Positions 48,434 through 57,074 of a DNA stretch of 64,000 bases are shown in pieces. Both the position numbers and the translations under genes were made by a program. How positions within the stretch are numbered: the stretch's first letter is position 1; every line of letters starts with the position of its first letter. The notes beneath the pieces are model-generated. The model was not told the DNA's origin, made no database searches, and saw only the letters and a program-made list of their open reading frames with translations. This DNA comes from Subtercola boreus (GTDB lineage: Bacteria; Actinomycetota; Actinomycetes; Actinomycetales; Microbacteriaceae), in the NCBI RefSeq assembly GCF_003399635.1, contig NZ_NBXB01000001.1, forward strand, positions 33,129 to 97,128, written 5' to 3'.

Positions 48434-48673
48434 TCAGCGCCAGCGGGTCGTCATGAGGAAGCCAATGAACGCGATTCCGAAGCCGATGAGGATGTTCCAG
48501 CTGCCGAGACCCGGAACGGGCAGCACGCCCTGGCTCACGTAGAACACGATGATCCAGGTGAGGCCGAGGAGCATGAAGCCGAACATCACGGGCTTGAACC
48601 AGACCGGATTCGGGCGCGACTCATCACTCGTTCTCTGAACGACTTGCTGGGAACGGGTCTTTTCGCGGGCCAT
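48434..48673 (-). CDS. crgA: Cell division protein CrgA
   Basis: 79 residues from ATG 48673. Two helices, about 27-46 and 57-76 (VMFGFMLLGLTWIIVFYVSQG, WNILIGFGIAFIGFLMTTRWR), and a basic N-terminus, as in CrgA/DUF2273-type FtsZ-ring regulators known from Streptomyces and Mycobacterium. The -10 spacing sets this ATG over ATG 48679. Convergent with the rhomboid gene. Confidence 0.9.
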   Translation of the reverse strand: MAREKTRSQQVVQRTSDESRPNPVWFKPVMFGFMLLGLTWIIVFYVSQGVLPVPGLGSWNILIGFGIAFIGFLMTTRWR

Positions 48674-48680
48674 GCCCATG

Positions 48681-48686
48681 ATTCTA
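48681..48686 (-). promoter_or_regulatory. -10 element of crgA, leaderless geometry
   Basis: Minus strand TAGAAT, then 7 nt (CATGGGC), then ATG 48673. Confidence 0.45.
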
Positions 48687-48766
48687 GCTGGGAATACTGG
48701 CGGCCTGCAGGATGTAGACCCTTGATACGCTGGGCATGGATTCAGCATCCCGCGATCCAGTTCTTC

Positions 48767-48772
48767 TAAGAT
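48767..48772 (+). promoter_or_regulatory. -10 element of the sortase gene, leaderless geometry
   Basis: TAAGAT, 7 nt (GGCCGGC), GTG 48780. It overlaps ATG 48771, so that codon is unlikely to be the start. Confidence 0.4.
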
Positions 48773-48779
48773 GGCCGGC

Positions 48780-49691
48780 GTGACAGATATATTCTCACTT
48801 CTTCCGGGCGAGCCCGAGCCAGAGCGACGCGCTCGCAGAGAGTCGTCAGCTCCAGAGGGGGAGCCGACAGACCGGCCCGCGTCGGAGCCCAGCAGCGACA
48901 AGCGGCCCCGCGACAACCGTGGGCGGTCGCGATCTGTGGTGCGGAGCGCGATCGGCGTTGCCGGTGAGCTGCTCGTCACCGCCGGGGTGCTCGTCTTCCT
49001 CTTTCTCGGCTGGCAGCTCTGGATTCAGGGCATCGCCCTGAACAACGCGCAGACGAATGAGGCCTCTGGCCTCTCCCAGCAGTGGAACGCGTCGCCTGTC
49101 GGGCCTGTTGCTCCCGCGAACACCGATCCGGCTGCGTCGACCGGCGCTCCGCCCGCAGACGGATCGAGCGGTGTGGCTCCGGTCGTGATGGCAGCGCCCG
49201 CCGAGACGAAGCAGTTCGCCGTTCTCTACGTACCCCGGTTCGGCGCGGACTACAAGCGCACCATTGCAGAGGGTGTGGATGCCAAAGCGGTGCTGAACGC
49301 CGGCGGCGCCGGCCACTACGAACAGAGCGCGATGCCGGGTGCCATGGGCAACTTCGCGATCGCCGCCCACCGCGACGGCTGGGGCAGCCCGTTCATCAAG
49401 ATCAACGAGCTGAAGATCGGTGACCCCATCTACGTCGAGACGCAGGACGGGTGGTACACCTACCGCTATCGCGACACCGAGTACGTCACGCCCGAGGGTG
49501 TCGACGTGCTGGGCGCGGTACCCCAGGTTCCGGATGCTGCGCCCACCGACCGGCTCATCACGTTGACGAGCTGCAATCCCCTGTACATCGCGTCTGAGCG
49601 GATCATCGCCTATGGTGTGCTCGACTCGTTCACTCCCCGGAGTGCGGGTGCCCCCGCTGAGATCGCGGGCCTCACCGGAAAGGGGGCGTGA
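48780..49691 (+). CDS. Class E sortase
   Basis: 303 residues from GTG 48780. Acidic, disordered N-terminus, one membrane helix at about 62-84 (AGELLVTAGVLVFLFLGWQLW), then the sortase beta barrel with catalytic H in FAIAAHRDGWG, C265 in TLTSCNP and R in SERIIAYG. Class E sortases attach LAxTG proteins in actinobacteria; no such substrate is encoded here. Followed by a 53-residue membrane protein gene starting 3 bp later. Confidence 0.9.
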   Translation: MTDIFSLLPGEPEPERRARRESSAPEGEPTDRPASEPSSDKRPRDNRGRSRSVVRSAIGVAGELLVTAGVLVFLFLGWQLWIQGIALNNAQTNEASGLSQQWNASPVGPVAPANTDPAASTGAPPADGSSGVAPVVMAAPAETKQFAVLYVPRFGADYKRTIAEGVDAKAVLNAGGAGHYEQSAMPGAMGNFAIAAHRDGWGSPFIKINELKIGDPIYVETQDGWYTYRYRDTEYVTPEGVDVLGAVPQVPDAAPTDRLITLTSCNPLYIASERIIAYGVLDSFTPRSAGAPAEIAGLTGKGA

Positions 49692-49694
49692 TCC

Positions 49695-49856
49695 GTGTAC
49701 GGTTCGCTGTGGAGAGTGCTTCCCGGGCCCGTGTGGCTACGCATCCTGATGCTCGTCGTCGCACTGGCGATCATCCTGTTCGCCCTCTCGACCTGGGTCT
49801 TCCCGTTCGTCGACGCGCTGTTGACACCCGGCCAACCCGTTACGGTTGATCCATGA
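49695..49856 (+). CDS. Small membrane protein (53 residues), unknown function
   Basis: GTG 49695 to TGA 49856. Starts VYGSLWRVLPGPVWLRI, then one helix (ILMLVVALAIILFALSTW), then a short tail. It begins 3 bp after the sortase stop and ends overlapping the next start (ATGA). The tight packing and clean membrane pattern support coding. Probably cotranslated with the sortase. Confidence 0.75.
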   Translation: MYGSLWRVLPGPVWLRILMLVVALAIILFALSTWVFPFVDALLTPGQPVTVDP

Positions 49857-50491
49857 CCCACGTGCTCGTCATCGACAACTACGACAGTTTCGTCTATACG
49901 CTGAACGGCTACCTGCACCAGCTCGGTGCTGAGACGACCGTCGTCAGGAACGATGCCTTCACCGTGGAGGATGCCGCTGCCGCTCTGGAGAATTACGACG
50001 CTGTGCTGATCTCCCCCGGGCCGGGCAAGCCATCGGACGCCGGGGTCTCGATCGCCATCGTGCACGCGGCAATCGCCTCGGCGAAGCCGCTACTCGGAGT
50101 GTGCCTCGGGCACCAGGCCATTGCGGAGGCGATGGGCGCGACGGTCACCAACGCCGAGGAGCTGATGCACGGCAAGACATCGGTGATCGTGCACGACCAG
50201 AGCCCCTTCTACGAGGGCGTTGGCCAGAACTTCCTGGCGACCCGGTACCACTCGCTCGCCGTGGTCGACGGAACGGTGCCCGACGTCCTCGTCGTGACAT
50301 CACGCACGGAGGGCGGCGTGATCATGGGCCTCAGGCACCTGAGTGCGCCTGTCTTCGGAGTGCAGTTCCACCCCGAGTCGGTGCTTACCGAAGGTGGCTA
50401 CCGGATGCTCGCCAACTGGCTCGGCGTCGCGGGTCTTGCCTCGGCACAGGAGGCCGCTGACGGCCTCAGCCCGCTGGTTCGGATCGGCTGA
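49853..50491 (+). CDS. Glutamine amidotransferase of anthranilate/aminodeoxychorismate synthase
   Basis: 212 residues, class I amidotransferase. Nucleophile C84 in LLGVCLGHQAIAEAMG and the His-Glu of the triad in FGVQFHPESVLTEGG; ISPGPGKPSDAG forms the oxyanion part. It supplies ammonia to TrpE or PabB. Neither partner gene is near, so TrpG versus PabA cannot be decided. Position next to pknB is the conserved one. Confidence 0.9.
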   Translation: MTHVLVIDNYDSFVYTLNGYLHQLGAETTVVRNDAFTVEDAAAALENYDAVLISPGPGKPSDAGVSIAIVHAAIASAKPLLGVCLGHQAIAEAMGATVTNAEELMHGKTSVIVHDQSPFYEGVGQNFLATRYHSLAVVDGTVPDVLVVTSRTEGGVIMGLRHLSAPVFGVQFHPESVLTEGGYRMLANWLGVAGLASAQEAADGLSPLVRIG

Positions 50492-50522
50492 ACTTTCCAG
50501 GCCGGGCCCTGCCGGCCACGGT

Positions 50523-52274
50523 TCAGCCCGCGGGTGTGGCCGATGGCGTGGGCGTGGACGTCGGTGGAGGCGGCGGAGCGCCCGTGCAGTAGGTGAGAGT
50601 GATGTCTGCCGACTGCGGGCCGTCCCCAGCCGCGATGGACTGGTTCGTGACAGGGCTCTGGCCGCTGGCCGCGCAGGTGTCGTCTGCTGCGGCGCTCACA
50701 CGGTAACTGATCGCCTGCAGGGCGACGGTGGCCTGGTCGAGGGGCACGTTCACGACGTTCGGTACGGTCACGAGACCGTTCGACACCACGAACGTCACCG
50801 TGTTCCCGGCGAAGCTCTGCGTTCCAGCCGCCGGGGTCGTGCTGATGATGACGTCGGCGGCGATGGTGGCCGAGTTCTGCTTCGTCGTGGCTCCGACCGT
50901 CATCCCGAGCGCTGTGATCGTCGGCGTCGCCGCTGCGACGGTGCTGCCCACGACGCTCGGCATGGAGACCGGCTTCGGGCCGAGCGACACGTAGACGCTG
51001 ATGAGGGTCTTCGGTTGCACGACGGTGCCCGCATTGGGATCGGTGCGCACCACCTCACCCGTCGGGACGGTTGCGTCGTTCACGTCGTACCGTTGGGTCA
51101 CGAGATCCAGCTGTTGCAGCGTCGCGTTCGCGCTGTCGTACGTCTGGCCTGTCGTCACGGGAACCACCGGATAGACGGTCGAGATCGGGTTGCCCTCTTT
51201 GAGCCCGAACACCCAGAACAGGATGGAGATGAGGATCACCGCGACAGCGATGATGCCGGCCCAGATCCAGATCACCGGCGGACGGGACTGGGTGCGCACC
51301 GTGTACTCGTCGTCGCCGGCGAGCTGCGTCAGTGCAGTGTCGGATCCGGCGGTCAGGGTCGGCGGAGCGCCGAAGAGCGAGGACTGGAAGTCCTCCTTCG
51401 GAAGGCGTTTCGAGGGGATCTTCCCGGCACCGGCGATCTGCAGGTCGACCTTGAAGTCGGCGGCACTCTGGAACCGTGCGAACTTGTCTTTGGCCAGCGC
51501 ATGAGCGACCACCTGATCGAGCGCCGGAGACACCTTCGGGTTGATCGAGCTGGGCGCCACCGGGGCCTCGCTGACGTGCTGGTAGGCGACCGCAACCGGG
51601 GTCTCGCCCCGGAACGGCGCACGGCCGGTGAGGAGTTCGAACAACACGATGCCGGTCGAGTACAGGTCGGTGCGGGCATCCACCGACTCACCGCGCGCCT
51701 GCTCCGGCGAGAAGTACTGAGCCGTTCCGAGGATGGCGGTGGTCTGGGCGACCGTGGCCGAGGAGTCCGAGATGGCACGGGCGATCCCGAAGTCCATCAC
51801 CTTCACCTGGCCGGAGGTGGTGAGCATGATGTTGCCGGGCTTGATATCGCGGTGCACGACCCCGGCGCGGTGCGAGTACTCGAGCGCGGTGAGGATGCCG
51901 TCGGTGATCCGCACGGCCTCCGCCGGATCGACGGGGCCCTGTCGAATGAGGTCCTTCAGCAGGATGCCCTGCACGTACTCCATCACGATGAAGGGCACGA
52001 TGGCTTCGCTGCCCCCCGTCTCGGCGACGCGCTCCTCGCCCGCATCGAAGACGCGCACGATGGTCGGATGCGCCATCCGTGAGGCGGCCTGCGCCTCCTG
52101 CCGGAACCGGGTACGGAAGATCGGATCACCGGCGAGCGATGACTTCAGGAGCTTGATCGCCACCGGTCGGCCGAGCCGCTCGTCGCGACCGACGTAGACA
52201 TTGGACATCCCTCCGCGGCCGATGATCTCACCAATGCGGTATCGCCCGGCAAGAAGGCGATTGTCATCGGTCAC
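50523..52274 (-). CDS. pknB: PASTA-domain Ser/Thr kinase PknB
   Basis: 583 residues. Kinase domain 12-275 with GRGGMSNV, K41, HRDIKPGN (D143) and DFG (D161). Membrane helix about 334-356. Three PASTA domains follow (about 366-432, 435-505, 506-572), ending with a Thr/Pro tail. Senses peptidoglycan fragments or lipid II and regulates growth and division. M. tuberculosis PknB has four PASTA domains, so this one is shorter. GTG start with GGAG 8 nt upstream. Last gene of fhaA-fhaB-pstP-rodA-pbpA-pknA-pknB. Confidence 0.95.
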   Translation of the reverse strand: MTDDNRLLAGRYRIGEIIGRGGMSNVYVGRDERLGRPVAIKLLKSSLAGDPIFRTRFRQEAQAASRMAHPTIVRVFDAGEERVAETGGSEAIVPFIVMEYVQGILLKDLIRQGPVDPAEAVRITDGILTALEYSHRAGVVHRDIKPGNIMLTTSGQVKVMDFGIARAISDSSATVAQTTAILGTAQYFSPEQARGESVDARTDLYSTGIVLFELLTGRAPFRGETPVAVAYQHVSEAPVAPSSINPKVSPALDQVVAHALAKDKFARFQSAADFKVDLQIAGAGKIPSKRLPKEDFQSSLFGAPPTLTAGSDTALTQLAGDDEYTVRTQSRPPVIWIWAGIIAVAVILISILFWVFGLKEGNPISTVYPVVPVTTGQTYDSANATLQQLDLVTQRYDVNDATVPTGEVVRTDPNAGTVVQPKTLISVYVSLGPKPVSMPSVVGSTVAAATPTITALGMTVGATTKQNSATIAADVIISTTPAAGTQSFAGNTVTFVVSNGLVTVPNVVNVPLDQATVALQAISYRVSAAADDTCAASGQSPVTNQSIAAGDGPQSADITLTYCTGAPPPPPTSTPTPSATPAG

Positions 52275-52363
52275 GGTGAGGCTCCATGCTCTGTTGGCCG
52301 GAAGGCCAGTACGGGGTCAGGTGGCGGAAGGACGGTCTCATGCTGGACGAACGGTGGAAGGGA

Positions 52364-54211
52364 TCACCCTTTGGCCGGTGACGAGGGAGTCGCCGACGGC
52401 GTCGGGGTTGTCGGGGCGGAGATGGTGAGTTCGAGGGCCGGCGAGGACTCTGACTGCAATCCGCTCGATGCTCCGGTCGCCGTGCAGGTCACCTTGTAGC
52501 TGATGGTGATCGGGCCTGCCGTGGCCGGCGCGGTGAGTGCGGCACCCGGAGTGGTTCCGGGCTGGATGTTCACCGTCGCCCCACCGGCATCGAGGTCGTA
52601 GCTCGTGAGGTTCGTGCCCGACGGGCAGCTGTAGGCGCCCCAGGCCAGCCGGAACTCGGCACCGGTGGTGACCGTCTTCGGCGTTGCCGTGGGAGTGGAG
52701 GTCGGAGTGGGTGGGGCCACCGCGTCACCGTAGACGGTGAGGTTGATGGTCGTTCCCTTCGCGATGTTGCCGACGGGGCTGACCGAGTAGACCACGTCGA
52801 CGAGGTCGGTGCTCGGGGCGGAGTTCTTCGTGACGCGCTCGGCTCCGAGGCCCAGTGCGGAGAGCACCGCGGCGGCCTGGTCGAACGACTTGCCCTTCAG
52901 ATCCGCCTCGTTGACGACCACGGTGTTGGGGGTGGCAGTCGGCGACGGGGTGGTCGGCGCCGGGGAACTCGGAGCGGGCGAGGATGCGGGAGTCGTCGTG
53001 CCGGTCGCCGGAGTGGCACCGTTCGAACTGTTGTTCGTCGCCAGAGCGAAGATCGTGCCACCCAGAACGAGCACGAGGATGATGATCAGCACGATGAGCG
53101 GCCAGGTCCACGGGCTCCTCGACTTCTTGACCGGTTCACCGTCGTCACCGTCAGCGGCGAGGAGGGATGCCGTTGCGGGGCCGTTGGGTGTGCCGGATCC
53201 GGTACCGGCGCCGCCGATCAGCGAACCGAATGCCGCACCCGCCCCCGCAGCACCGGCCGTGCCGAGCACGGTCGTCGCCTGGGTCGGATCTGCCGCATCG
53301 CCTCCAGCGGTGGGCATCAGCATGGTGGCGGTGTCGGCCGGGGCGGACCCGCTGCCGAGAATGGCGGGTACGGCAGCAGCCGCCAGCGCGATGTCGCCCT
53401 GGCGGAGCGCCGTGGCGGCGCGAGCAAGAGCTGCACACGAAGCCGGACGGTCGGCCGGCTTCTTGGCGATGCAGCTGAGCACCAGGTTCCGCACGGGTTC
53501 GGGGATGCTCGTCGGGAGGGGCGGGGGCGCATCGTTGATCTGCGCCATCGCGATCGCGACCTGGGACTCTCCGGTGAACGGGCGCTTGCCGGCCAGGGAC
53601 TCGTAGGCGACGATGCCGAGCGAGTAGATGTCGGTGGTGGATGATGCGGACTGACCGCTCGCCTGTTCGGGTGAGAGGTACTGCACGGTTCCCATCACCT
53701 GGCCCGTTGCCGTGAGCGGCACCTGGTCTGCGATGCGGGCGATGCCGAAGTCGGTGATCTTCACGCGGCCATCGGGTGTGATCAGCAGGTTGCCCGGCTT
53801 GATGTCACGGTGCACGAGACCGGCGTTGTGGGCGGCCTGGAGAGCGGATGCCGTCTGCGCGACGATGTCGAGCACCCGGTCGGTCGAGAGCACGTGCTCC
53901 CGCTCGAGGATGACCGACAGCGCTTCGCCCGGGACGAGTTCCATGACGAGGTAGGCACTGCCCTCTTCTTCGCCGTAGTCGAACACGTTGGCAATGCCTT
54001 CGTGGTTCACGAGGGCCGCGTGGCGTGCCTCGGCGCGGAAGCGTTCGAGGAAGCCCGGGTCGCCGAGGTACTCGTCTTTCAGGATCTTGATAGCGACGTT
54101 CCGACCGATGACGAGGTCGGTCGCCTGCCAGACCTCGCCCATTCCACCGATCGCGATACGCGTGGAAAGCTCGTACCTTCCCCCGAAGGTGAGCCCTGCT
54201 GTGGGTCTCAT
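52364..54211 (-). CDS. pknA: Ser/Thr kinase PknA with PASTA and extra extracytoplasmic domain
   Basis: 615 residues. Kinase domain 12-270: GGMGEV, K42, HRDIKPGN (D136), DFG (D154). A linker rich in Ala/Gly follows, then a membrane helix at about 371-392. Outside are a Thr/Pro/Ser linker, one PASTA-like domain (about 430-495) and a beta-rich domain (about 512-598) with two cysteines before a Pro/Thr tail. Mycobacterial PknA lacks PASTA domains, so this is an unusual layout. ATG overlaps the pbpA stop. Confidence 0.92.
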   Translation of the reverse strand: MRPTAGLTFGGRYELSTRIAIGGMGEVWQATDLVIGRNVAIKILKDEYLGDPGFLERFRAEARHAALVNHEGIANVFDYGEEEGSAYLVMELVPGEALSVILEREHVLSTDRVLDIVAQTASALQAAHNAGLVHRDIKPGNLLITPDGRVKITDFGIARIADQVPLTATGQVMGTVQYLSPEQASGQSASSTTDIYSLGIVAYESLAGKRPFTGESQVAIAMAQINDAPPPLPTSIPEPVRNLVLSCIAKKPADRPASCAALARAATALRQGDIALAAAAVPAILGSGSAPADTATMLMPTAGGDAADPTQATTVLGTAGAAGAGAAFGSLIGGAGTGSGTPNGPATASLLAADGDDGEPVKKSRSPWTWPLIVLIIILVLVLGGTIFALATNNSSNGATPATGTTTPASSPAPSSPAPTTPSPTATPNTVVVNEADLKGKSFDQAAAVLSALGLGAERVTKNSAPSTDLVDVVYSVSPVGNIAKGTTINLTVYGDAVAPPTPTSTPTATPKTVTTGAEFRLAWGAYSCPSGTNLTSYDLDAGGATVNIQPGTTPGAALTAPATAGPITISYKVTCTATGASSGLQSESSPALELTISAPTTPTPSATPSSPAKG

Positions 54212-55662
54212 TTGTTCAGCACCGCCTCAAGTACTTTTTTGGCGATCGGAGCAGCAACTTCGTTGCCTGACCCGGATTCACCTAGTCCGCCGCCATTTTG
54301 TACCACTACTGCAACTGCAACCTGTGGGTTGTCTGCAGGAGCGAAACCTGTGAACCAGAGGGTGTACGGATCGCCCGTCCCGTTCTCCGCTGTTCCCGTC
54401 TTCCCGGCCACACTGACTCCCTCTATTCTTGCATTAGTCGCTGCGCCGGAATTGACAGCCTCGACCATCCACGAGGAAAGTGTCGAAGCTGTTACCGAAG
54501 TGATCGGTTGCGAGAGGGTCTTCGGCTCGAACTGCTTCAGAACGGTCAGGTCGGGCGCACGGACGTCGTCGACGAGGTTGGGCTGCATGATTGTTCCCGC
54601 GTTCGCCACCGCCATCGACTGCTCGACGATCTGCATCGGGGATGCCCGCACGCTGGCCTGGCCGAACGACGAGAGCGCGAGCGTTGCGTCGTCCTCCAGG
54701 GGCGGGAACTGGCTGGCCTGCACGGGGATGGGTGTATCGAACCCCGAGTTGTATCCGTAGGCCTTCGCCATGTCGGTGAGGCCCTTCTGGCCCATCTCGA
54801 CGCCGAGTTCCGCCATCGGGATGTTGCAGGAGAGAACGAAGGCGGTCTTGATGCTGACCGTGTCGCCGGGGCCGCATGTTCCACCGCCCGCATTCTGTAC
54901 GGTTCGATCGCTCTCAGGCAGGTGGTAGAGAGCCGGATTGGGCAACTGGTGGTCTTCGGTCAGGCCGGCATTCTGCAGGGCGGCGGAGGAGGTGACGATC
55001 TTGAAGGTCGAGCCGGGCGGATCGAAGTTGCCGTTGAGCGTGCGGTTGATCAGGGGGTTGCCGGAGTCGGCGATGAGCGCGTTGTACTGCGCGATCACAG
55101 AGTCGGTGTCGTGCGCGGCGAGCACATTGGGGTCGTAGTCGGGCTTCGAGACCATGGCGAGGATGCGCCCCGTCTTCGGTTCGACGGCCACGATGGCGCC
55201 CTGCAGGTCGCCGAGGGCGTCGTAGGCGGCTTGCTGCACCTTCGGGTCGATGGTCAGCTCCACAGAGGCGCCTTGGGGGTTCTGGCCGGTGACGATGTTG
55301 TTCAGTTGGCTGAGGAACTGCGATCCGGAGGTACCGCTGAGCTCCTGGTCGAGGGCGTCCTCGATGCCGCTCGAACCCTGGTCGAGGGTGTAATACCCCG
55401 TGATGGCGCTGTAGAGCGGCCCGTTCGTGTAGGTGCGCTGGTACTTGTACTGGTCGGCAGAGGGCACGCTCTGGGCGATTGGCTGCCCGTCGACGAGGAT
55501 CGCCCCGCGCTGGTTCGAGTAGCTGTTGTTGATTGTGCGCGCGTTGCGGGAATCGCCGGCCAGGGCATCCGCTGAGAAGAACTGGATTGTCGTGACCGAC
55601 AGGAAGAGTGCGGCGAACATTGCCAGGATGACGATGGTCACACGTTTGAGTTCGCGGTTCAT
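54208..55662 (-). CDS. pbpA: Penicillin-binding protein 2-like transpeptidase PbpA
   Basis: 484 residues from ATG 55662. Signal anchor 8-30, pedestal domain, and transpeptidase domain with S218-T-F-K221, S278-C-N280 and KTGTAENG. Cross-links peptidoglycan outside the membrane with RodA/FtsW. Class B PBP, no glycosyltransferase domain. Starts 5 bp after rodA and overlaps pknA. The ORF is open further upstream only as an antisense extension in rodA. Confidence 0.95.
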   Translation of the reverse strand: MNRELKRVTIVILAMFAALFLSVTTIQFFSADALAGDSRNARTINNSYSNQRGAILVDGQPIAQSVPSADQYKYQRTYTNGPLYSAITGYYTLDQGSSGIEDALDQELSGTSGSQFLSQLNNIVTGQNPQGASVELTIDPKVQQAAYDALGDLQGAIVAVEPKTGRILAMVSKPDYDPNVLAAHDTDSVIAQYNALIADSGNPLINRTLNGNFDPPGSTFKIVTSSAALQNAGLTEDHQLPNPALYHLPESDRTVQNAGGGTCGPGDTVSIKTAFVLSCNIPMAELGVEMGQKGLTDMAKAYGYNSGFDTPIPVQASQFPPLEDDATLALSSFGQASVRASPMQIVEQSMAVANAGTIMQPNLVDDVRAPDLTVLKQFEPKTLSQPITSVTASTLSSWMVEAVNSGAATNARIEGVSVAGKTGTAENGTGDPYTLWFTGFAPADNPQVAVAVVVQNGGGLGESGSGNEVAAPIAKKVLEAVLNK

Positions 55663-55667
55663 GGGCT

Positions 55668-57074
55668 CTAGACCACCAGCCTGGGTTGATTGCGGACGGT
55701 GTCCGACAGGCGGAGCAGCAGCGCGACGATGATCCAGTTCGCGACGAGGGAGGACCCGCCGGCTGCGAGGAACGGGGTCGTGAGGCCGGTGAGCGGGATG
55801 ACCCGGGTGACGCCGCCGATGACGATGAAGCACTGCAGCGCGATGACGAAGGTGAGGCCGATCCCGAGCAGCCGACCGAAGTCGTCTGTGCCGGCGAAGC
55901 TGATCCGGAGCCCCCGTGCGATGAAGAGCAGGTAGAGGGCGAGGATCGCGAACAGGCCGGCCATCCCGAGCTCCTCGCCGAGGCTTGCGACGATGTAGTC
56001 GCTCTGGGCGAGGGGGGTGATGTCGGGCTGGCCCTGGCCGAGGCCGGTGCCGATGAGCCCGCCGTTCGCCAGGCCGAACAAGCCCTGAACGAGCTGGTAA
56101 CTGCCGCCCTGGGCGTCGTAGTTCGTCGTGGAGAAGGGATCGAGCCAGTTCGAGAACCGGTCGTTCACGTAGACGAGCACCCGGCTGGCGATGAGAGCGC
56201 CGCCGAGGAACAGCCCGACGCCGATGATCACCCAGCTGAGCCGGGCCGTCGCAACGTAGATCATCACGACGAAGAGCCCGAAGTAGAGCAGGGCCGTTCC
56301 CAGGTCGCGCTGGAAGATGATGACCGACATCGAGGCGGCCCAGATGACGAGAATGGGGCCGAGGTCGCGCCCGCGCGGGAAACGCATGCCGAGGAACTTG
56401 CGACCGACGACCGAGAGGCTGTCACGTCGGGAGACGAGATACCCGGCGAAGAAGATCGCCAGGGCGATCTTGGCGACCTCGCCCGGCTGGAAGCTGAGCG
56501 GGCCGATTCCGATCCAGACCCGGGCCCCGTAGATCTCCTTGCCGATCCCGGGCAGGAGCGGCAGAACGAGCAGCACGCCCGACAGGGCCATGAAGACGTA
56601 GGTGTACCGCTGCAGCACCCGGTGGTTGCGGAGCGCGATGATCACGACGAGAGCCGCGATGATCGCGATGGCGCTCCAGACGACCTGGCGGACGGCCGTG
56701 CTGTCCCAGCCCGTCGACCCCGGGATCTGCAGGTCGATGCGGTAGATCTCGGCGATGCCGATGCCGTTCAGGAGGGTGGCGATCGGGAGGATGAACGGAT
56801 CGGCATTGGGCGCGACGAACCGCAGCGCGATGTGGGCGCCGATCACGAGCACAGAGAGGCCGGCACCGAGCAGGGCGACCTGCCCGTAGTCCACGGCGCC
56901 TTCCGCGCCGAGCTGCACGAGCACCACGGCGCCCGCGTTCACGAGGCAGGCGAGGAGGAGAAGGAAGATCTCGAGGTTGCGGAGCTTTTCAGGCACATGG
57001 ATGCGACGCACCGGCTTGGTCGCCGGGGCCGCCTCTGTGGTGGATGCCGCCACCACTCCGCCGTCGCTAGCCAC
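55668..57074 (-). CDS. rodA: FtsW/RodA/SpoVE family peptidoglycan polymerase
   Basis: 468 residues, about 12 membrane helices. SEDS motifs seen: ALLGAGLSVLV start, FQRDLGTALLYFGLF, and QSDYIVASLGEELGM with the conserved acidic residue. Polymerises glycan strands from lipid II, paired with PbpA. GTG start overlaps the PstP stop by 8 bp. RodA versus FtsW is by operon position, since the dcw cluster is not here. Confidence 0.93.
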   Translation of the reverse strand: MASDGGVVAASTTEAAPATKPVRRIHVPEKLRNLEIFLLLLACLVNAGAVVLVQLGAEGAVDYGQVALLGAGLSVLVIGAHIALRFVAPNADPFILPIATLLNGIGIAEIYRIDLQIPGSTGWDSTAVRQVVWSAIAIIAALVVIIALRNHRVLQRYTYVFMALSGVLLVLPLLPGIGKEIYGARVWIGIGPLSFQPGEVAKIALAIFFAGYLVSRRDSLSVVGRKFLGMRFPRGRDLGPILVIWAASMSVIIFQRDLGTALLYFGLFVVMIYVATARLSWVIIGVGLFLGGALIASRVLVYVNDRFSNWLDPFSTTNYDAQGGSYQLVQGLFGLANGGLIGTGLGQGQPDITPLAQSDYIVASLGEELGMAGLFAILALYLLFIARGLRISFAGTDDFGRLLGIGLTFVIALQCFIVIGGVTRVIPLTGLTTPFLAAGGSSLVANWIIVALLLRLSDTVRNQPRLVV

